This document shows, piece after piece, positions 27,963 to 36,615 of a stretch of DNA of 64,000 nucleotides. The stretch comes from an uncultured Bacteroidota bacterium (GTDB lineage: Bacteria > Bacteroidota > Bacteroidia > Bacteroidales > P3): the NCBI GenBank assembly GCA_902778925.1, contig CACYZN010000002.1, forward strand, positions 1-64,000, given 5' to 3'. Both the position numbers and the translations under genes were made by a program. Position 1 is the first letter of the stretch. Every line of letters begins with the position of its first letter. Under the pieces are notes generated by a model. The model made no database searches and was not told the origin of the DNA. It was given only the letters and a program-made list of their open reading frames with translations.

Positions 27963-30900
27963 TCAGCAGGCCACCAGGCTGACCTCGGGCTGCAGGTAGA
28001 TGATATAGCCACTCACATCGGGATAGCCCATGTCGGCCACGGCACGGCAGTATTCGGCCACCTGGCTGCGGTGCTCGTCCATGGGGGTGCCGGTCTTGAA
28101 GTCGACAACCCACGTTGCGTCGGGAGTGCAGACCACGCGGTCGGGCCTGATGCGACGGCCGCCGGTAACCAGCTCGCACTCGTTCTTGGCCTCGTAGCGG
28201 GGGTCAAAGAAGCGTCTGGTGTCGGGATGCGAGACCACGGCCTTGGCCAGGGAGGCCAGACGCTGGCGCTCACCGTCGTCGATGGCCACGGAGTCGACCA
28301 TGCGGCCCAGCGCCGCGTCCACGTCGTCGGCATGGCGCACGGCCGCCAGCAGGTCGTGGGCATAGATGCCGAAGCGCACCTTGCTCTCGGCCAGCGGCGT
28401 CATAGCCTTCTCGGATGGCGAGGCTATGCGCACCTTCGACGTCCAGTCGGCAAAGGAAAGTCGCTGCAGGTGCACGGGTTGCTTGCCGCCGGCCTTGTGC
28501 GCCGCTGCCGGGCGTGTCTGCGGGTCGCCGGCGTCGTAGTCGACCGCGTCGGCGAAGGCCCGCAGCAAGGCGGGATAGCGCAGGTCGCGCTCGCGCGGAT
28601 GCTTGATGTCGTGCGGGTCGGGTGCGAAAAGATATAGTTGTTCGCGCGGACGCGTAAGGGCAACATAGAGTATGTCGAGGTCGTCTACCTCGCCAAGCAT
28701 CTGTTCCTCGCGGCGTTGCGCCTCGAAGAGGGTCTGCTCGTCGGAGCCCAGCGACACGAAGGCGGTGGGCAGCGGTCCGTCGGGCACGTCGACCCACATC
28801 TCGATCGGATAGTCGCGCCCGTAGAACAGGGGGCAAATCACTACCGGAGCCTCGAGCCCCTTGGCCTTGTGAATGGTGAGCAGCCGCACAGCATCGAGTT
28901 CTTCGGACGTGGAGGCCGAAAGGCGCGTCTGCTCGTCGAACCAGTCCAGGAACTGGCCCACGTCCTGACGGTGGCGGGCAGCGAAAGCGGCCACGCGGTT
29001 GAGCAGCGAGGCCACATAGGGGGTGTCGACGCCGTCGATGCGCAGCTGGCGCACAACCTCCTCGCAGCAGTCGTAGAGGTCGAGCGAGGCCAGGTAGTCG
29101 AGGTTGAGGCCCGAACCCACGAGGCCGAGGGCTCCGAGGCGGTAACCGAGGTCGGCGCGCGCCACACTGTCGGCACGGTTGCGCAACAGGCGGAGCACGG
29201 CGACGATGGCCATCACGGCGTGGCTCTCGCGCAGGTAGAACGACTCGGTCGAGGTCTGCGGTATGGCGCTGTGGGCGGCCAGATAGGCGCCGATGGCGGC
29301 CAGGTCGCTGTTGCTGCGGGCCAAAACCACGATGTCGCCGTAGCTGTAGCCGCGATCGTCGACGAGCATGGCTATGGTCTGCATCACCCGCTCGAAGACG
29401 GCTTCCTTGATGTCGGCGTCGCCGATGTCGGCCTTGGAGACAAACTCCAGGCCCACGTAGCCACGCTCGCGGTGATGGGCCAGCTGGCGCAGCTCCTCGT
29501 CGCCGTCGGCACGCGGACTGCCCTCGGCGGTGCGGCCCACAAAGATGTCCTGCACCAGCGGATTGTCGGCGTAGACATGACGGGCGAGCCACGAAAAGAG
29601 ACTGTTGTTGAACTCGACTATGGCGCTGGCGGTGCGGTAGTTGGTGTCGAGCAGCTGCATGGTGTAGCTGCCCGGCATCGAGAGCAGGCGGCCGTGGTGA
29701 CGCATGCCCTCCACCTGCGGCAGGCGTGCGAACTGGCGCACGTCGCCCTGCCGGAAGCGGTATATGGCCTGCTTGCCGTCGCCCACCACAAGAGAATGGC
29801 AGTGCTGGCTGACGCCGTTTTCCACCAGCGGCACCAGGTTGTGCCACTGCATGACCGAGGTGTCCTGAAACTCGTCGACGAGGAAGTGTCGGTAGCGGTT
29901 GCCCAGGCGCTCGTAGATGAACGGTGCCGGGTTGTCCTCGTCCTGCACCACTCGGTTAATCAGCTTGTTGAAGTCACTCAGATGCACCACTTCGTTGTCG
30001 CGGGCGTAAATGTGCATCTGGCTGTTGAGCTGGCCCAGAAGTGCGGTCGAATAGAGGTTGCGCAGCATGGCCCGCAGGCTGTTGTAGCGCGTCAGCTCGT
30101 CGCCCAGCAGGGTGGTGAGGCGGGCATAGATGTCGCGCAGCTGGGGCAGGATGCCCTCGGCGGCCGACTTGAGCGCGGCCGGGCTCTTGGCCGAGGTGAG
30201 CCGTCCCCCCTCGACGGCGGCCACGGTGCGGGCGGTGGGCTGCATCACAGCGCCGTCGGCCACACGGGCGAAGTAGCCGTAGTAGCCACTCATGCCGTAT
30301 GGCGCCGTATCGGCTTCGAGGCCAACGCTTTCCAGCAGCGCCACAGCCTCGGCGCCCACCCGGCGCAGCGTGGCCTCGTAGCGGCGCATCTCGGCGGTGT
30401 ACTGCCGCTGTATGGCCTTGAAGTCGGCCGGTGCAAGATGGGCGAGCTGCTGCATCCGCCCGTCGATGTCCTCCTTGAAAAGCTGATGCGCCAGCGAGGC
30501 CATGAGGCGCTCGATGTTGTAGCCACGGTCTTCCTCCATCTGACTGTCGGCGAAGGCGATAAGCATGTCGGTGAGCTCGTCGTTGCCGTCGGTGCCGGCC
30601 AGCGACATGAGCTGTGCCACAGCCTGGTCGACCATCTCCTGCTGGTCGATGGCCACGTCGAAGTTCACGGGCTGCCCCAGGTCGTGGGCGAAGGTGCGCA
30701 CAATGCGATGCGTAAAGCTGTCTATAGTGCTGACCGACAGGTCGGTGTAGCGATGCAGGATGGCGCTGTGCAGCTTGGCGGCCATGCGGCTCAGCCGCTC
30801 GCCGTCGTCGATGGCCAGCTCGCGCATCAGGGCGGCGCCCATGGTGGGCGACTGTGGGTCGACCGGTGCCGCGGCCATCTTCTCCAACTCGCTCATGATG

Positions 30901-31079
30901 CGGCTCTTCATCTCGGCCGCCGCCTTGTTGGTGAAGGTGATGGCCAGTATGGAGCGGAAGCGCGTGCCCACAGCTGCCTCGCCACCCGCGAAAGCCATCC
31001 GAAGATACTCTTTCACAAGCGTATAGGTCTTGCCCGAACCAGCCGAAGCCTTGCACACTATGAAGGGGTTTGCCGCCAT
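27963..31079 (-). CDS. UvrD/AddA-like helicase with C-terminal nuclease
   Basis: 1038 residues from MAANPFIVCKASAGSGKTYT; upstream codons lie across the promoter and are excluded. Superfamily 1A motifs in order: SAGSGKT (I), ILAITFTNKAAAEM (Ia), STIDSFTHRIVRTF, LVDEFQDTSVMQW (II), VGDGKQAIYRFRQGD (III), LDTNYRTASAIVEF (IV), VRLLTIHKAKGLEAPVV (V), YVALTRPREQLYLF (VI). The end has a RecB-type PD-(D/E)XK nuclease signature, IRPDRVV then WVVDFKTG and QVAEYCRA. It resembles the helicase-nuclease subunit of AddAB/RecBCD-type double-strand break processing. The usual nuclease-only partner (AddB-like) is not adjacent. Divergent from mutA. Confidence 0.85.
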   Translation of the reverse strand: MAANPFIVCKASAGSGKTYTLVKEYLRMAFAGGEAAVGTRFRSILAITFTNKAAAEMKSRIMSELEKMAAAPVDPQSPTMGAALMRELAIDDGERLSRMAAKLHSAILHRYTDLSVSTIDSFTHRIVRTFAHDLGQPVNFDVAIDQQEMVDQAVAQLMSLAGTDGNDELTDMLIAFADSQMEEDRGYNIERLMASLAHQLFKEDIDGRMQQLAHLAPADFKAIQRQYTAEMRRYEATLRRVGAEAVALLESVGLEADTAPYGMSGYYGYFARVADGAVMQPTARTVAAVEGGRLTSAKSPAALKSAAEGILPQLRDIYARLTTLLGDELTRYNSLRAMLRNLYSTALLGQLNSQMHIYARDNEVVHLSDFNKLINRVVQDEDNPAPFIYERLGNRYRHFLVDEFQDTSVMQWHNLVPLVENGVSQHCHSLVVGDGKQAIYRFRQGDVRQFARLPQVEGMRHHGRLLSMPGSYTMQLLDTNYRTASAIVEFNNSLFSWLARHVYADNPLVQDIFVGRTAEGSPRADGDEELRQLAHHRERGYVGLEFVSKADIGDADIKEAVFERVMQTIAMLVDDRGYSYGDIVVLARSNSDLAAIGAYLAAHSAIPQTSTESFYLRESHAVMAIVAVLRLLRNRADSVARADLGYRLGALGLVGSGLNLDYLASLDLYDCCEEVVRQLRIDGVDTPYVASLLNRVAAFAARHRQDVGQFLDWFDEQTRLSASTSEELDAVRLLTIHKAKGLEAPVVICPLFYGRDYPIEMWVDVPDGPLPTAFVSLGSDEQTLFEAQRREEQMLGEVDDLDILYVALTRPREQLYLFAPDPHDIKHPRERDLRYPALLRAFADAVDYDAGDPQTRPAAAHKAGGKQPVHLQRLSFADWTSKVRIASPSEKAMTPLAESKVRFGIYAHDLLAAVRHADDVDAALGRMVDSVAIDDGERQRLASLAKAVVSHPDTRRFFDPRYEAKNECELVTGGRRIRPDRVVCTPDATWVVDFKTGTPMDEHRSQVAEYCRAVADMGYPDVSGYIIYLQPEVSLVAC

Positions 31080-31102
31080 GACGTGTTGAATGTTTCGAGG
31101 TG

Positions 31103-31135
31103 CAAAAGTACGAAAAAAAAGCATACCGCGACAAC
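31103..31135 (-). promoter_or_regulatory. Promoter of the helicase-nuclease gene
   Basis: TACTTTTG (31110-31103, minus strand), T-tract in the spacer, GTTG near -33. About 23 bases upstream of the ATG. Confidence 0.65.
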
Positions 31136-31218
31136 TTTTTTCCACCTCCCCGAGGCACCGCCGCCGCATCGACGACGCCCCCACACCGGTACCCGACCGC
31201 ACGAACTCCGACCGTGGC

Positions 31219-31273
31219 CGGAGATGGCTCGTAGATGGTCCGGAGTTGGTCCGGACTTGGTTCGGACTTGATA
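31219..31273. repeat. 11-bp-register array, GC type, five units
   Basis: Blocks CGGAGATGGCT, CGTAGATGGTC, CGGAGTTGGTC, CGGACTTGGTT, CGGACTTGATA. Reverse-complemented, these match the array at 3028-3115, and the adjoining CTGATTACCAGG-type flank is shared as well, so the two are copies in opposite orientation. It lies between the divergent helicase and mutA promoters. Confidence 0.8.
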
Positions 31274-31393
31274 GCCACCAAAGGCTGATTACCAGGCAGT
31301 TGCAACGCACGGAAAATCGGGGTTTTTCAAGGTTTGATAGAAAAAGCGTAACAGTACTGTGCCACAGCGTATTAAGCCCTATAGGCACATTTT

Positions 31394-31426
31394 TTCGCCA
31401 AGTGTCGGAAAAAAGGTGTATATTTG
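31394..31426 (+). promoter_or_regulatory. mutA operon promoter
   Basis: TATATTTG at 31419-31426 preceded by GGAAAAAAGGTG, with TTTTCG around -33. Thirty-seven bases lie between the box and the ATG. The layout is strikingly like the sufC promoter at 49940-49971. Confidence 0.65.
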
Positions 31427-31463
31427 CAAACTACGAAATAGAATATATAAAAGATACAATATA

Positions 31464-33314
31464 ATGGAAGACAACAAGTTGTTTGGCGAATTCCCGCCAG
31501 TACCGACCGAAAAATGGGAAGAAGTAATTGAAAAAGACCTCAAGGGTGCCGACTACGAGAAGAAGTTGGTTTGGCGTACCATAGAGGGCTTCAAGGTGCG
31601 CCCCTACTACCGCGCCGAGAACCTCGAAGGACTCGAATACCTCGACTCGAACCCCGGCCAGTGGCCCTACACCCGTGGCAAGCACACGGCCGACAACGTG
31701 TGGGAGGTGCGCCAGGACATCTTCGTCGCCGACCTCAAGGAGGCCAACCGCATAGCCCTCGACGCCGTGGAACGCGGCGCCACCGCCCTGGGCCTCTGCA
31801 CCAAAGAGGTGCACTCGGTGGCCGACTTCGCCACCCTGCTCGACGGCATCTACATCGACGCCGTGAGCATCAACTTCCTCTGCTCGGACGACTACCGTCG
31901 CCTGCTCGAGCTCTACGTCGAGTATGCCCGCACCAAGGGCGTCGACCCCAAAGAGCTGCGCGGCTCGACCGACTTCGACATGTTCCGCTACGCCCTCACC
32001 CACGGCCGCTTCCATCGCGGCGAGGACGGCGACCTGCAGGCCGCCAAGGCACTGGTGGAATACGCCCACGCCGAACTGCCCAAATTCCGCGTGCTCACCA
32101 TCAACGCCCAGCAGCTCAACAACGCAGGCTCCAACATCGTGCAGGAGCTCGGCTTCTCGCTGGCCGCCGCCAACGAGATGGTGAGCCGCCTCACCGACCT
32201 CGGCTGCAAGATGGAGCATGTGGGCCGCTCGATTGTGCTCAACGTCGGCGTCGGCAGCACCTACTTCATGGAGATTGCCAAGATACGCGCCGCCCGCCTG
32301 CTGTGGAGCAAGATCGTGGAGCAATACAAGCCCGAGTGCGACTGCCCCTACAAGCTCTACATCAACGCCACCACCTCGCGCTGGAACCTCTCGGTCTACG
32401 ACCCCTACGTCAACATGCTGCGCTCCACCACCGAGGCCATGTCGAGCGCCATCGCCGGTGCCGACTCCATCTCGGTGCTTCCCTTCGACACAGCCTACAA
32501 GGATGCCGACGACTTCGGCTACCGCATAGCCCGCAACCAGCAGCTGCTCCTCAAAGAAGAGTCCTACCTCGACAAGATTGTCGACCCCGCTGCCGGCAGC
32601 TACTACATCGAGAACCTCACCGACGAGATAGCCCGTGGCGCCTGGGAGCACTTCCTCCGCGTCGAGAACGCCGGCGGCTTCTGCAAAGCCCTGCGCGCCG
32701 GCCTCGTGCAAGACGAGGTGGCAGCCACCGCCCAGCAGCGCAACCTCGACATCGCCACCCGCCGCACCACCATCCTCGGCACCAACCAATACCCCAACCT
32801 GCTCGAGAAGATGGGCGACAAAGTGGCAGCCGACAAGAAATGCAACGCTTGCGAAGGCGACGAGATCAAGACCCTCATGCCCTACCGTGGCGCACAGGCC
32901 TTCGAAGACCTCCGCCTCCAGACCGAGCACGCCGCCCGCCGTCCCAAGGTGTTCCTCCTCACCTACGGCAACCTCACCATGCGCAAAGCCCGCTCGGGCT
33001 TCGCCACCAACTTCTTCGGCGTCGCCGGCTACGAAATCATCGACAACCCCGGCTTCGCCACCCCCGAAGAAGGTGCCAAGGCCGCCCTCGAAAGCGGTGC
33101 CGACATCGTGGTGCTCTGCTCGAGCGACGACGAATACGCCGAGCTCACCGAGCCCGTCTGCCGCGCCCTCAAAGGCAAGGTCAAGAGCCTCGTACTCGCA
33201 GGCTTCCCCAAGGATATGGTCGAAACCTACAAAGGCTACGGCATAGACGAGTTCATTCACGTCAAGACCAACGTCCTCGAAAGCCTCACCGCCTTCCAAA
33301 AGCAGCTGCTATAA
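31464..33314 (+). CDS. mutA: Methylmalonyl-CoA mutase small subunit
   Basis: 616 residues from MEDNKLFGEFPPVPTEKWEE. It is the non-catalytic partner of the B12-dependent mutase that interconverts succinyl-CoA and methylmalonyl-CoA in propionate formation. It has the TIM-barrel domain with RPYYRAENLEGLEYL, LPFDTAYKDADDFGYRIARN and DPAAGSYYIENLT. The C-terminal flavodoxin-like domain (about 480-616) lacks the cobalamin-binding DxHxxG motif, as expected for the small subunit. The large subunit, normally the next gene, is absent: an LptF/G permease follows after 16 bases. The start was chosen downstream of the promoter box. Confidence 0.9.
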   Translation: MEDNKLFGEFPPVPTEKWEEVIEKDLKGADYEKKLVWRTIEGFKVRPYYRAENLEGLEYLDSNPGQWPYTRGKHTADNVWEVRQDIFVADLKEANRIALDAVERGATALGLCTKEVHSVADFATLLDGIYIDAVSINFLCSDDYRRLLELYVEYARTKGVDPKELRGSTDFDMFRYALTHGRFHRGEDGDLQAAKALVEYAHAELPKFRVLTINAQQLNNAGSNIVQELGFSLAAANEMVSRLTDLGCKMEHVGRSIVLNVGVGSTYFMEIAKIRAARLLWSKIVEQYKPECDCPYKLYINATTSRWNLSVYDPYVNMLRSTTEAMSSAIAGADSISVLPFDTAYKDADDFGYRIARNQQLLLKEESYLDKIVDPAAGSYYIENLTDEIARGAWEHFLRVENAGGFCKALRAGLVQDEVAATAQQRNLDIATRRTTILGTNQYPNLLEKMGDKVAADKKCNACEGDEIKTLMPYRGAQAFEDLRLQTEHAARRPKVFLLTYGNLTMRKARSGFATNFFGVAGYEIIDNPGFATPEEGAKAALESGADIVVLCSSDDEYAELTEPVCRALKGKVKSLVLAGFPKDMVETYKGYGIDEFIHVKTNVLESLTAFQKQLL

Positions 33315-33330
33315 GCCGCTACCGACATCG

Positions 33331-34422
33331 ATGACGCCATACCGCCGGCTCGACCGCTACATACTGCTCAAGTACCTCAAGACTTTCTTGCTGGCACTGG
33401 TACTCATCATAGTCATCATCATCACCTTCGACGTCAGCGAGAAGCTCGACAAGTTCCTCAGCAACCACGCCAGCTTCTGGCAGGTGGTGGTGGACTACTA
33501 CGGCAACTTCATACCCGGCTTCGTAAACCTCTACAGCCCGCTCTTCATCTTCATCGCGGTGCTCTATTTCACCTCCAAGATGGCGGGCAACACCGAGATA
33601 ATAGCCATCCTCAGCTCGGGCATTAGCTACCGCCGCATGCTGCGACCCTACCTGCACGGCTCGGTCATAGTGGCCGTGATAGTGCTGGTACTGGGCAACT
33701 TTGTGATACCCATCTCCAACCGCCACCTCATCGAGTTCGAGGAGCAATACGTCAAGACCAAGACCCGAAGCTTCTACAACAACATACACTTCCAGGCCGA
33801 ACGCGGCGTACAGGTGTATGCCGAGTCGTACGACGTACACCAGATGCGGGCCATGAAGTTCCGCCGCGAAAAGTTCGACGCACAGGGGCACCTGCGCATG
33901 CGCGAGGCGGCCGACTTCATAGTCTACGACACCGCCACCCACCTGTGGCGCTGCACCGGCTATTCGCGGCGCACCATCGACGCCGACGGCAAGGAGACCC
34001 TGAGCTCGGCCAGCGGCCGCAATGTGGACTTCGGCATAGAGCCGTCCGACCTCGACCTGCTGTCGAAGCGCATAGAGACGATGAACACACCGGCCCTGCT
34101 GCAGCACATCTCGCGCGAGAAGGTGCGCGGCACCGGCACCGTGAAAGACGCCCAGATAGAGCTCTACCAGCGCCTCTTCAACCCTCTGGCCATCGTGGTG
34201 ATGACCTTCATCGGTGTAGCCATAGCGTCGCGCAAGTCGCGCGGCGGCATCGGCGTGCATCTGGCCATCGGCATCACCCTGGCATTCGGCTTCATAGTGT
34301 TCATGAAGGTCACCACCGTCTTCGCCACCGGCGGCGACCTGCCGCCAGCCGTGGCCGTGCTGCTGCCACAGCTGGTCTTCGGCCTGGCAGCGGTGTACCT
34401 GATACACAAAGCCCCCAAATAG
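33331..34422 (+). CDS. LptF/LptG-family lipopolysaccharide export permease
   Basis: 363 residues of the YjgP/YjgQ family. Transmembrane segments lie at about 18-38 (FLLALVLIIVIIITFDV), 65-85, 108-130, and three near the C-terminus (VVMTFIGVAIAS, HLAIGITLAFGFIVF, AVAVLLPQLVFGLAAVYLI). A periplasmic beta-jellyroll domain sits between. With LptB it forms the inner-membrane extraction complex that feeds LPS to the Lpt bridge. Only one such permease is seen here; the second LptF/G partner must be elsewhere. Second gene of the mutA operon, with short gaps on both sides. Confidence 0.85.
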   Translation: MTPYRRLDRYILLKYLKTFLLALVLIIVIIITFDVSEKLDKFLSNHASFWQVVVDYYGNFIPGFVNLYSPLFIFIAVLYFTSKMAGNTEIIAILSSGISYRRMLRPYLHGSVIVAVIVLVLGNFVIPISNRHLIEFEEQYVKTKTRSFYNNIHFQAERGVQVYAESYDVHQMRAMKFRREKFDAQGHLRMREAADFIVYDTATHLWRCTGYSRRTIDADGKETLSSASGRNVDFGIEPSDLDLLSKRIETMNTPALLQHISREKVRGTGTVKDAQIELYQRLFNPLAIVVMTFIGVAIASRKSRGGIGVHLAIGITLAFGFIVFMKVTTVFATGGDLPPAVAVLLPQLVFGLAAVYLIHKAPK

Positions 34423-34445
34423 GACCATAAAGACCCACCAAGACA

Positions 34446-34871
34446 ATGACCATACAAGAGACAGAACAACAGATTGTGGCCGAGTTCGCCAACTTCGACG
34501 AATGGCTCGACCGCTACGCCTATATCATCGACCTGGGACGCGACTGCCCCGTCATCGACGAGCGCGACAAGACCGAGCAGAACCTGATACAGGGCTGCCA
34601 AAGCCGCGTATGGCTCAGCTGCGAGCTGCGCGACGGCCGCCTCTACTTCCGGGCCGACAGCGACGCCGTCATCACCCGCGGCATCATCAGCCTCCTCATA
34701 CGCGCCCTCGACGGCCACACCCCGCAGGAAATCCTCGACGCCGACCTCTCGTTCATCGACGCCATAGGTCTCCGCGAGCACCTCTCCCCCACCCGCTCCA
34801 ACGGCCTCACCTCGATGGTGAAGCAGATGCGCATGTACGCTCTGGCCTACAAGGTGAAAGGTGAAAAGTGA
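34446..34871 (+). CDS. sufE: Cysteine desulfuration protein SufE
   Basis: 141 residues. It accepts persulfide sulfur from the SufS desulfurase and passes it to the SufBCD scaffold. The active-site loop QGCQSRVW carries the acceptor cysteine at about residue 51. SDAVITRGIISLL and GLREHLSPTRSNGL are typical of the family. The last five codons (VKGEK) and the stop are read from two GGTGAAA heptamers and a third imperfect one, so the C-terminus appears to end inside a repeat. SufC and SufD are encoded 15 kb away in the window. Confidence 0.92.
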   Translation: MTIQETEQQIVAEFANFDEWLDRYAYIIDLGRDCPVIDERDKTEQNLIQGCQSRVWLSCELRDGRLYFRADSDAVITRGIISLLIRALDGHTPQEILDADLSFIDAIGLREHLSPTRSNGLTSMVKQMRMYALAYKVKGEK

Positions 34872-34917
34872 GAGGTAAGAGCCCATCAAACCCATCAAGC
34901 CCATTAAACCCATCAGT
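34853..34917. repeat. Heptamer block joined to a nonamer block after sufE
   Basis: Heptamers GGTGAAA, GGTGAAA, AGTGAGA, GGTAAGA fill 34853-34880 and form the sufE tail. One base later come nonamers CCCATCAAA, CCCATCAAG, CCCATTAAA, CCCATCAGT (34882-34917). The nonamer type recurs in the repeat block at 61010-61658. The heptamer type is the reverse complement of TTTCACC at 55323. Confidence 0.75.
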
Positions 34918-34941
34918 CCCCGACAACAACCCCAATCGACA

Positions 34942-35259
34942 ATGGAACCCACCCAAGAGACCATACACAGCGCAGTGGTCAACTGTCTGAAAAACATCTA
35001 CGACCCCGAGATACCCGTCAACATCTACGACCTTGGCCTGATATACAAGGTCGACGTCGACGCCGACCTCAATGTGCACATCCTGATGACCATGACCGCC
35101 CCCGACTGTCCCGAAGCCGAGTACATGTTCCAGGAGGTGAAACAGATGGTGGGCTACATCTCGGGCATCAAGAGCGTCGACGTCGAGCTCACCTTCGACC
35201 CGCCCTGGAGCATGGACATGATACCCGACGACGTAAAAGCAGAACTCGGCTTCCTCTAA
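34942..35259 (+). CDS. SufT-like MIP18/DUF59 iron-sulfur assembly factor
   Basis: 105 residues, one MIP18-family (DUF59) domain: CLKNIYDPEIPVNIYDLGLI near the N-terminus, MTMTAPDCPEAEYM with the conserved cysteine, and VELTFDPPWSMDMI at the end. Members assist iron-sulfur maturation (SufT) or, in PaaD, a specific oxygenase. The adjacent sufE supports the SufT role. It lies 70 bases after sufE, the gap being filled by the nonamer array. Confidence 0.88.
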   Translation: MEPTQETIHSAVVNCLKNIYDPEIPVNIYDLGLIYKVDVDADLNVHILMTMTAPDCPEAEYMFQEVKQMVGYISGIKSVDVELTFDPPWSMDMIPDDVKAELGFL

Positions 35260-35281
35260 CCACCAAGCCACACATAAAGCC

Positions 35282-36364
35282 ATGCGAAACCCCTTCCGCC
35301 GCCGCACCGCCACCGACCTGGCCGGCGCCAGCCTCGACCGACAGGCCTGGCACCGCCTGCGCCGCAACCCCCTGGCCATAGCCAGCATGGTGGTCATAGG
35401 CCTCTTCGCCCTCGTCGCCGTGCTCGGCTACCTCATAACCCCCGACCCAACACCCGACTGCAACCAGCAGCACCTCGAACTCGCCACCCTCAAGCCCCTC
35501 AGCCGCGCCACCATCGTCCACCTCGACCAGCAAGCCCCCCTGCGGCGCCACATGCTGCACGGCACTCCCCTGCCCTACACCACCCTGCCCATAGACAATA
35601 AATATAGTATCGCGCGCGACACCCTCTTCGCCACCCCACTGGCCGGCGAGCCCGTAGCCCTGCCCATGAGCCGCGTGGCCCAGATCGAAAGCCGCACCTA
35701 TCTGCTCGGCACCGACGCCTACGGGCGCGACCTGCTCAGCATGCTCATGATAGGGTCGCGCGTCAGCCTCTCGGTAGGCTTCATCGCCCTCGCCATAGCC
35801 CTGCTGCTCGGCATCACCCTCGGCGCCCTGGCCGCCTACCACGGCGGGTGGGTCGACAACCTCATACTGTGGGTCATCAACGTCGTCTGGTCCATACCCA
35901 CCGTCCTCCTCGTCATAGCCATCACCTTCGCCCTTGGCAAAGGCTTCTGGCAGATCTTCGTCGCCGTAGGCCTCACCATGTGGGTCGACATAGCGCGCAT
36001 AGTGCGCGGCGAGATACTGGGCCTGCGCGAGAAAGAATACATCGAAGCCACCCGCGCCCTCGGCTACTCCTCGGCCCGCACCATCTTCCGCCACCTGCTG
36101 CCCGGCACCGTCGGCGCCGTCAGCGTCGTCGCAGCCTCCAACTTTGCCTCCGCCATACTGCTCGAAGCCGGCCTCTCCTTCCTCGGCATCGGCGTACAGC
36201 CCCCCACCCCCTCATGGGGCATGATGGTCAAAGACAACTACGGCTACCTGCTGCTCGACAGCGCCCACCTGGCACTCCTGCCCGGCCTATGCATCATGCT
36301 CATAGTGCTCGCCTTCATGGTCCTCGCCTCCTCGCTGCGCGACGCCCTCGACACCCGCCGCTGA
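35282..36364 (+). CDS. Oligopeptide-type ABC permease, OppC/DppC family
   Basis: 360 residues. One membrane segment near 32-52 (LAIASMVVIGLFALVAVL), then an extracytoplasmic insertion of about 95 residues, then five segments from about 155. LLGTDAYGRDLLSMLMIGSR opens the permease domain, and the ATPase-contact EAA loop reads EATRALGYSSARTIFRHLLPG. SFLGIGVQPPTPSWG is family-typical. It would form half of a peptide or nickel importer channel with a DppB-type partner. No partner permease, ATPase or binding protein is adjacent, so it is a solitary component at the end of the mutA-sufE operon. Confidence 0.88.
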   Translation: MRNPFRRRTATDLAGASLDRQAWHRLRRNPLAIASMVVIGLFALVAVLGYLITPDPTPDCNQQHLELATLKPLSRATIVHLDQQAPLRRHMLHGTPLPYTTLPIDNKYSIARDTLFATPLAGEPVALPMSRVAQIESRTYLLGTDAYGRDLLSMLMIGSRVSLSVGFIALAIALLLGITLGALAAYHGGWVDNLILWVINVVWSIPTVLLVIAITFALGKGFWQIFVAVGLTMWVDIARIVRGEILGLREKEYIEATRALGYSSARTIFRHLLPGTVGAVSVVAASNFASAILLEAGLSFLGIGVQPPTPSWGMMVKDNYGYLLLDSAHLALLPGLCIMLIVLAFMVLASSLRDALDTRR

Positions 36365-36377
36365 CATCCCTTCCCCA

Positions 36378-36432
36378 CCGTATCCACTCCGTATCCCCTC
36401 CGTATCCGGTCCGTATCAGGTCCGACTCCAGC
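36378..36432. repeat. 11-bp direct array (CCGTATCCnnT type), five units
   Basis: CCGTATCCACT, CCGTATCCCCT, CCGTATCCGGT, CCGTATCAGGT, CCGACTCCAGC: five direct 11-base units without an inverted arm. It lies between the oppC stop and the promoter at 36540-36570. Confidence 0.8.
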
Positions 36433-36539
36433 CGCACCAACCACGCCCCCTGCACCCGCCGGCCACCCACGCGCCGCGCCCTGCCTGCCCACACGGACAC
36501 TACAAAAAAGCATAAAAAACATTAAAAAAACACATTTTT

Positions 36540-36570
36540 CTCTCCATATCAAAAAAAAGGTGTACTTTTG
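36540..36570 (+). promoter_or_regulatory. Promoter of the 36616 lipoprotein gene
   Basis: TACTTTTG at 36563-36570 after AAAAAAAAGGTG; the -33 region TTTC/TCTC is imperfect. Leader of about 40 bases. Confidence 0.65.
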
Positions 36571-36615
36571 CAGCCGATTTGGAACGCAAATATTAACCCA
36601 AAAACAATAAAAAAA

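Noticed and set aside
31571..33334. 587-codon plus-strand open frame overlapping mutA
   Set aside because: Arg/Pro/His-rich out-of-frame translation; mutA motifs are in the other frame.
36568..36615. Upstream in-frame ATG for the 36616 lipoprotein
   Set aside because: It lies within the -7 promoter box and would place 16 residues before a proper lipoprotein signal.
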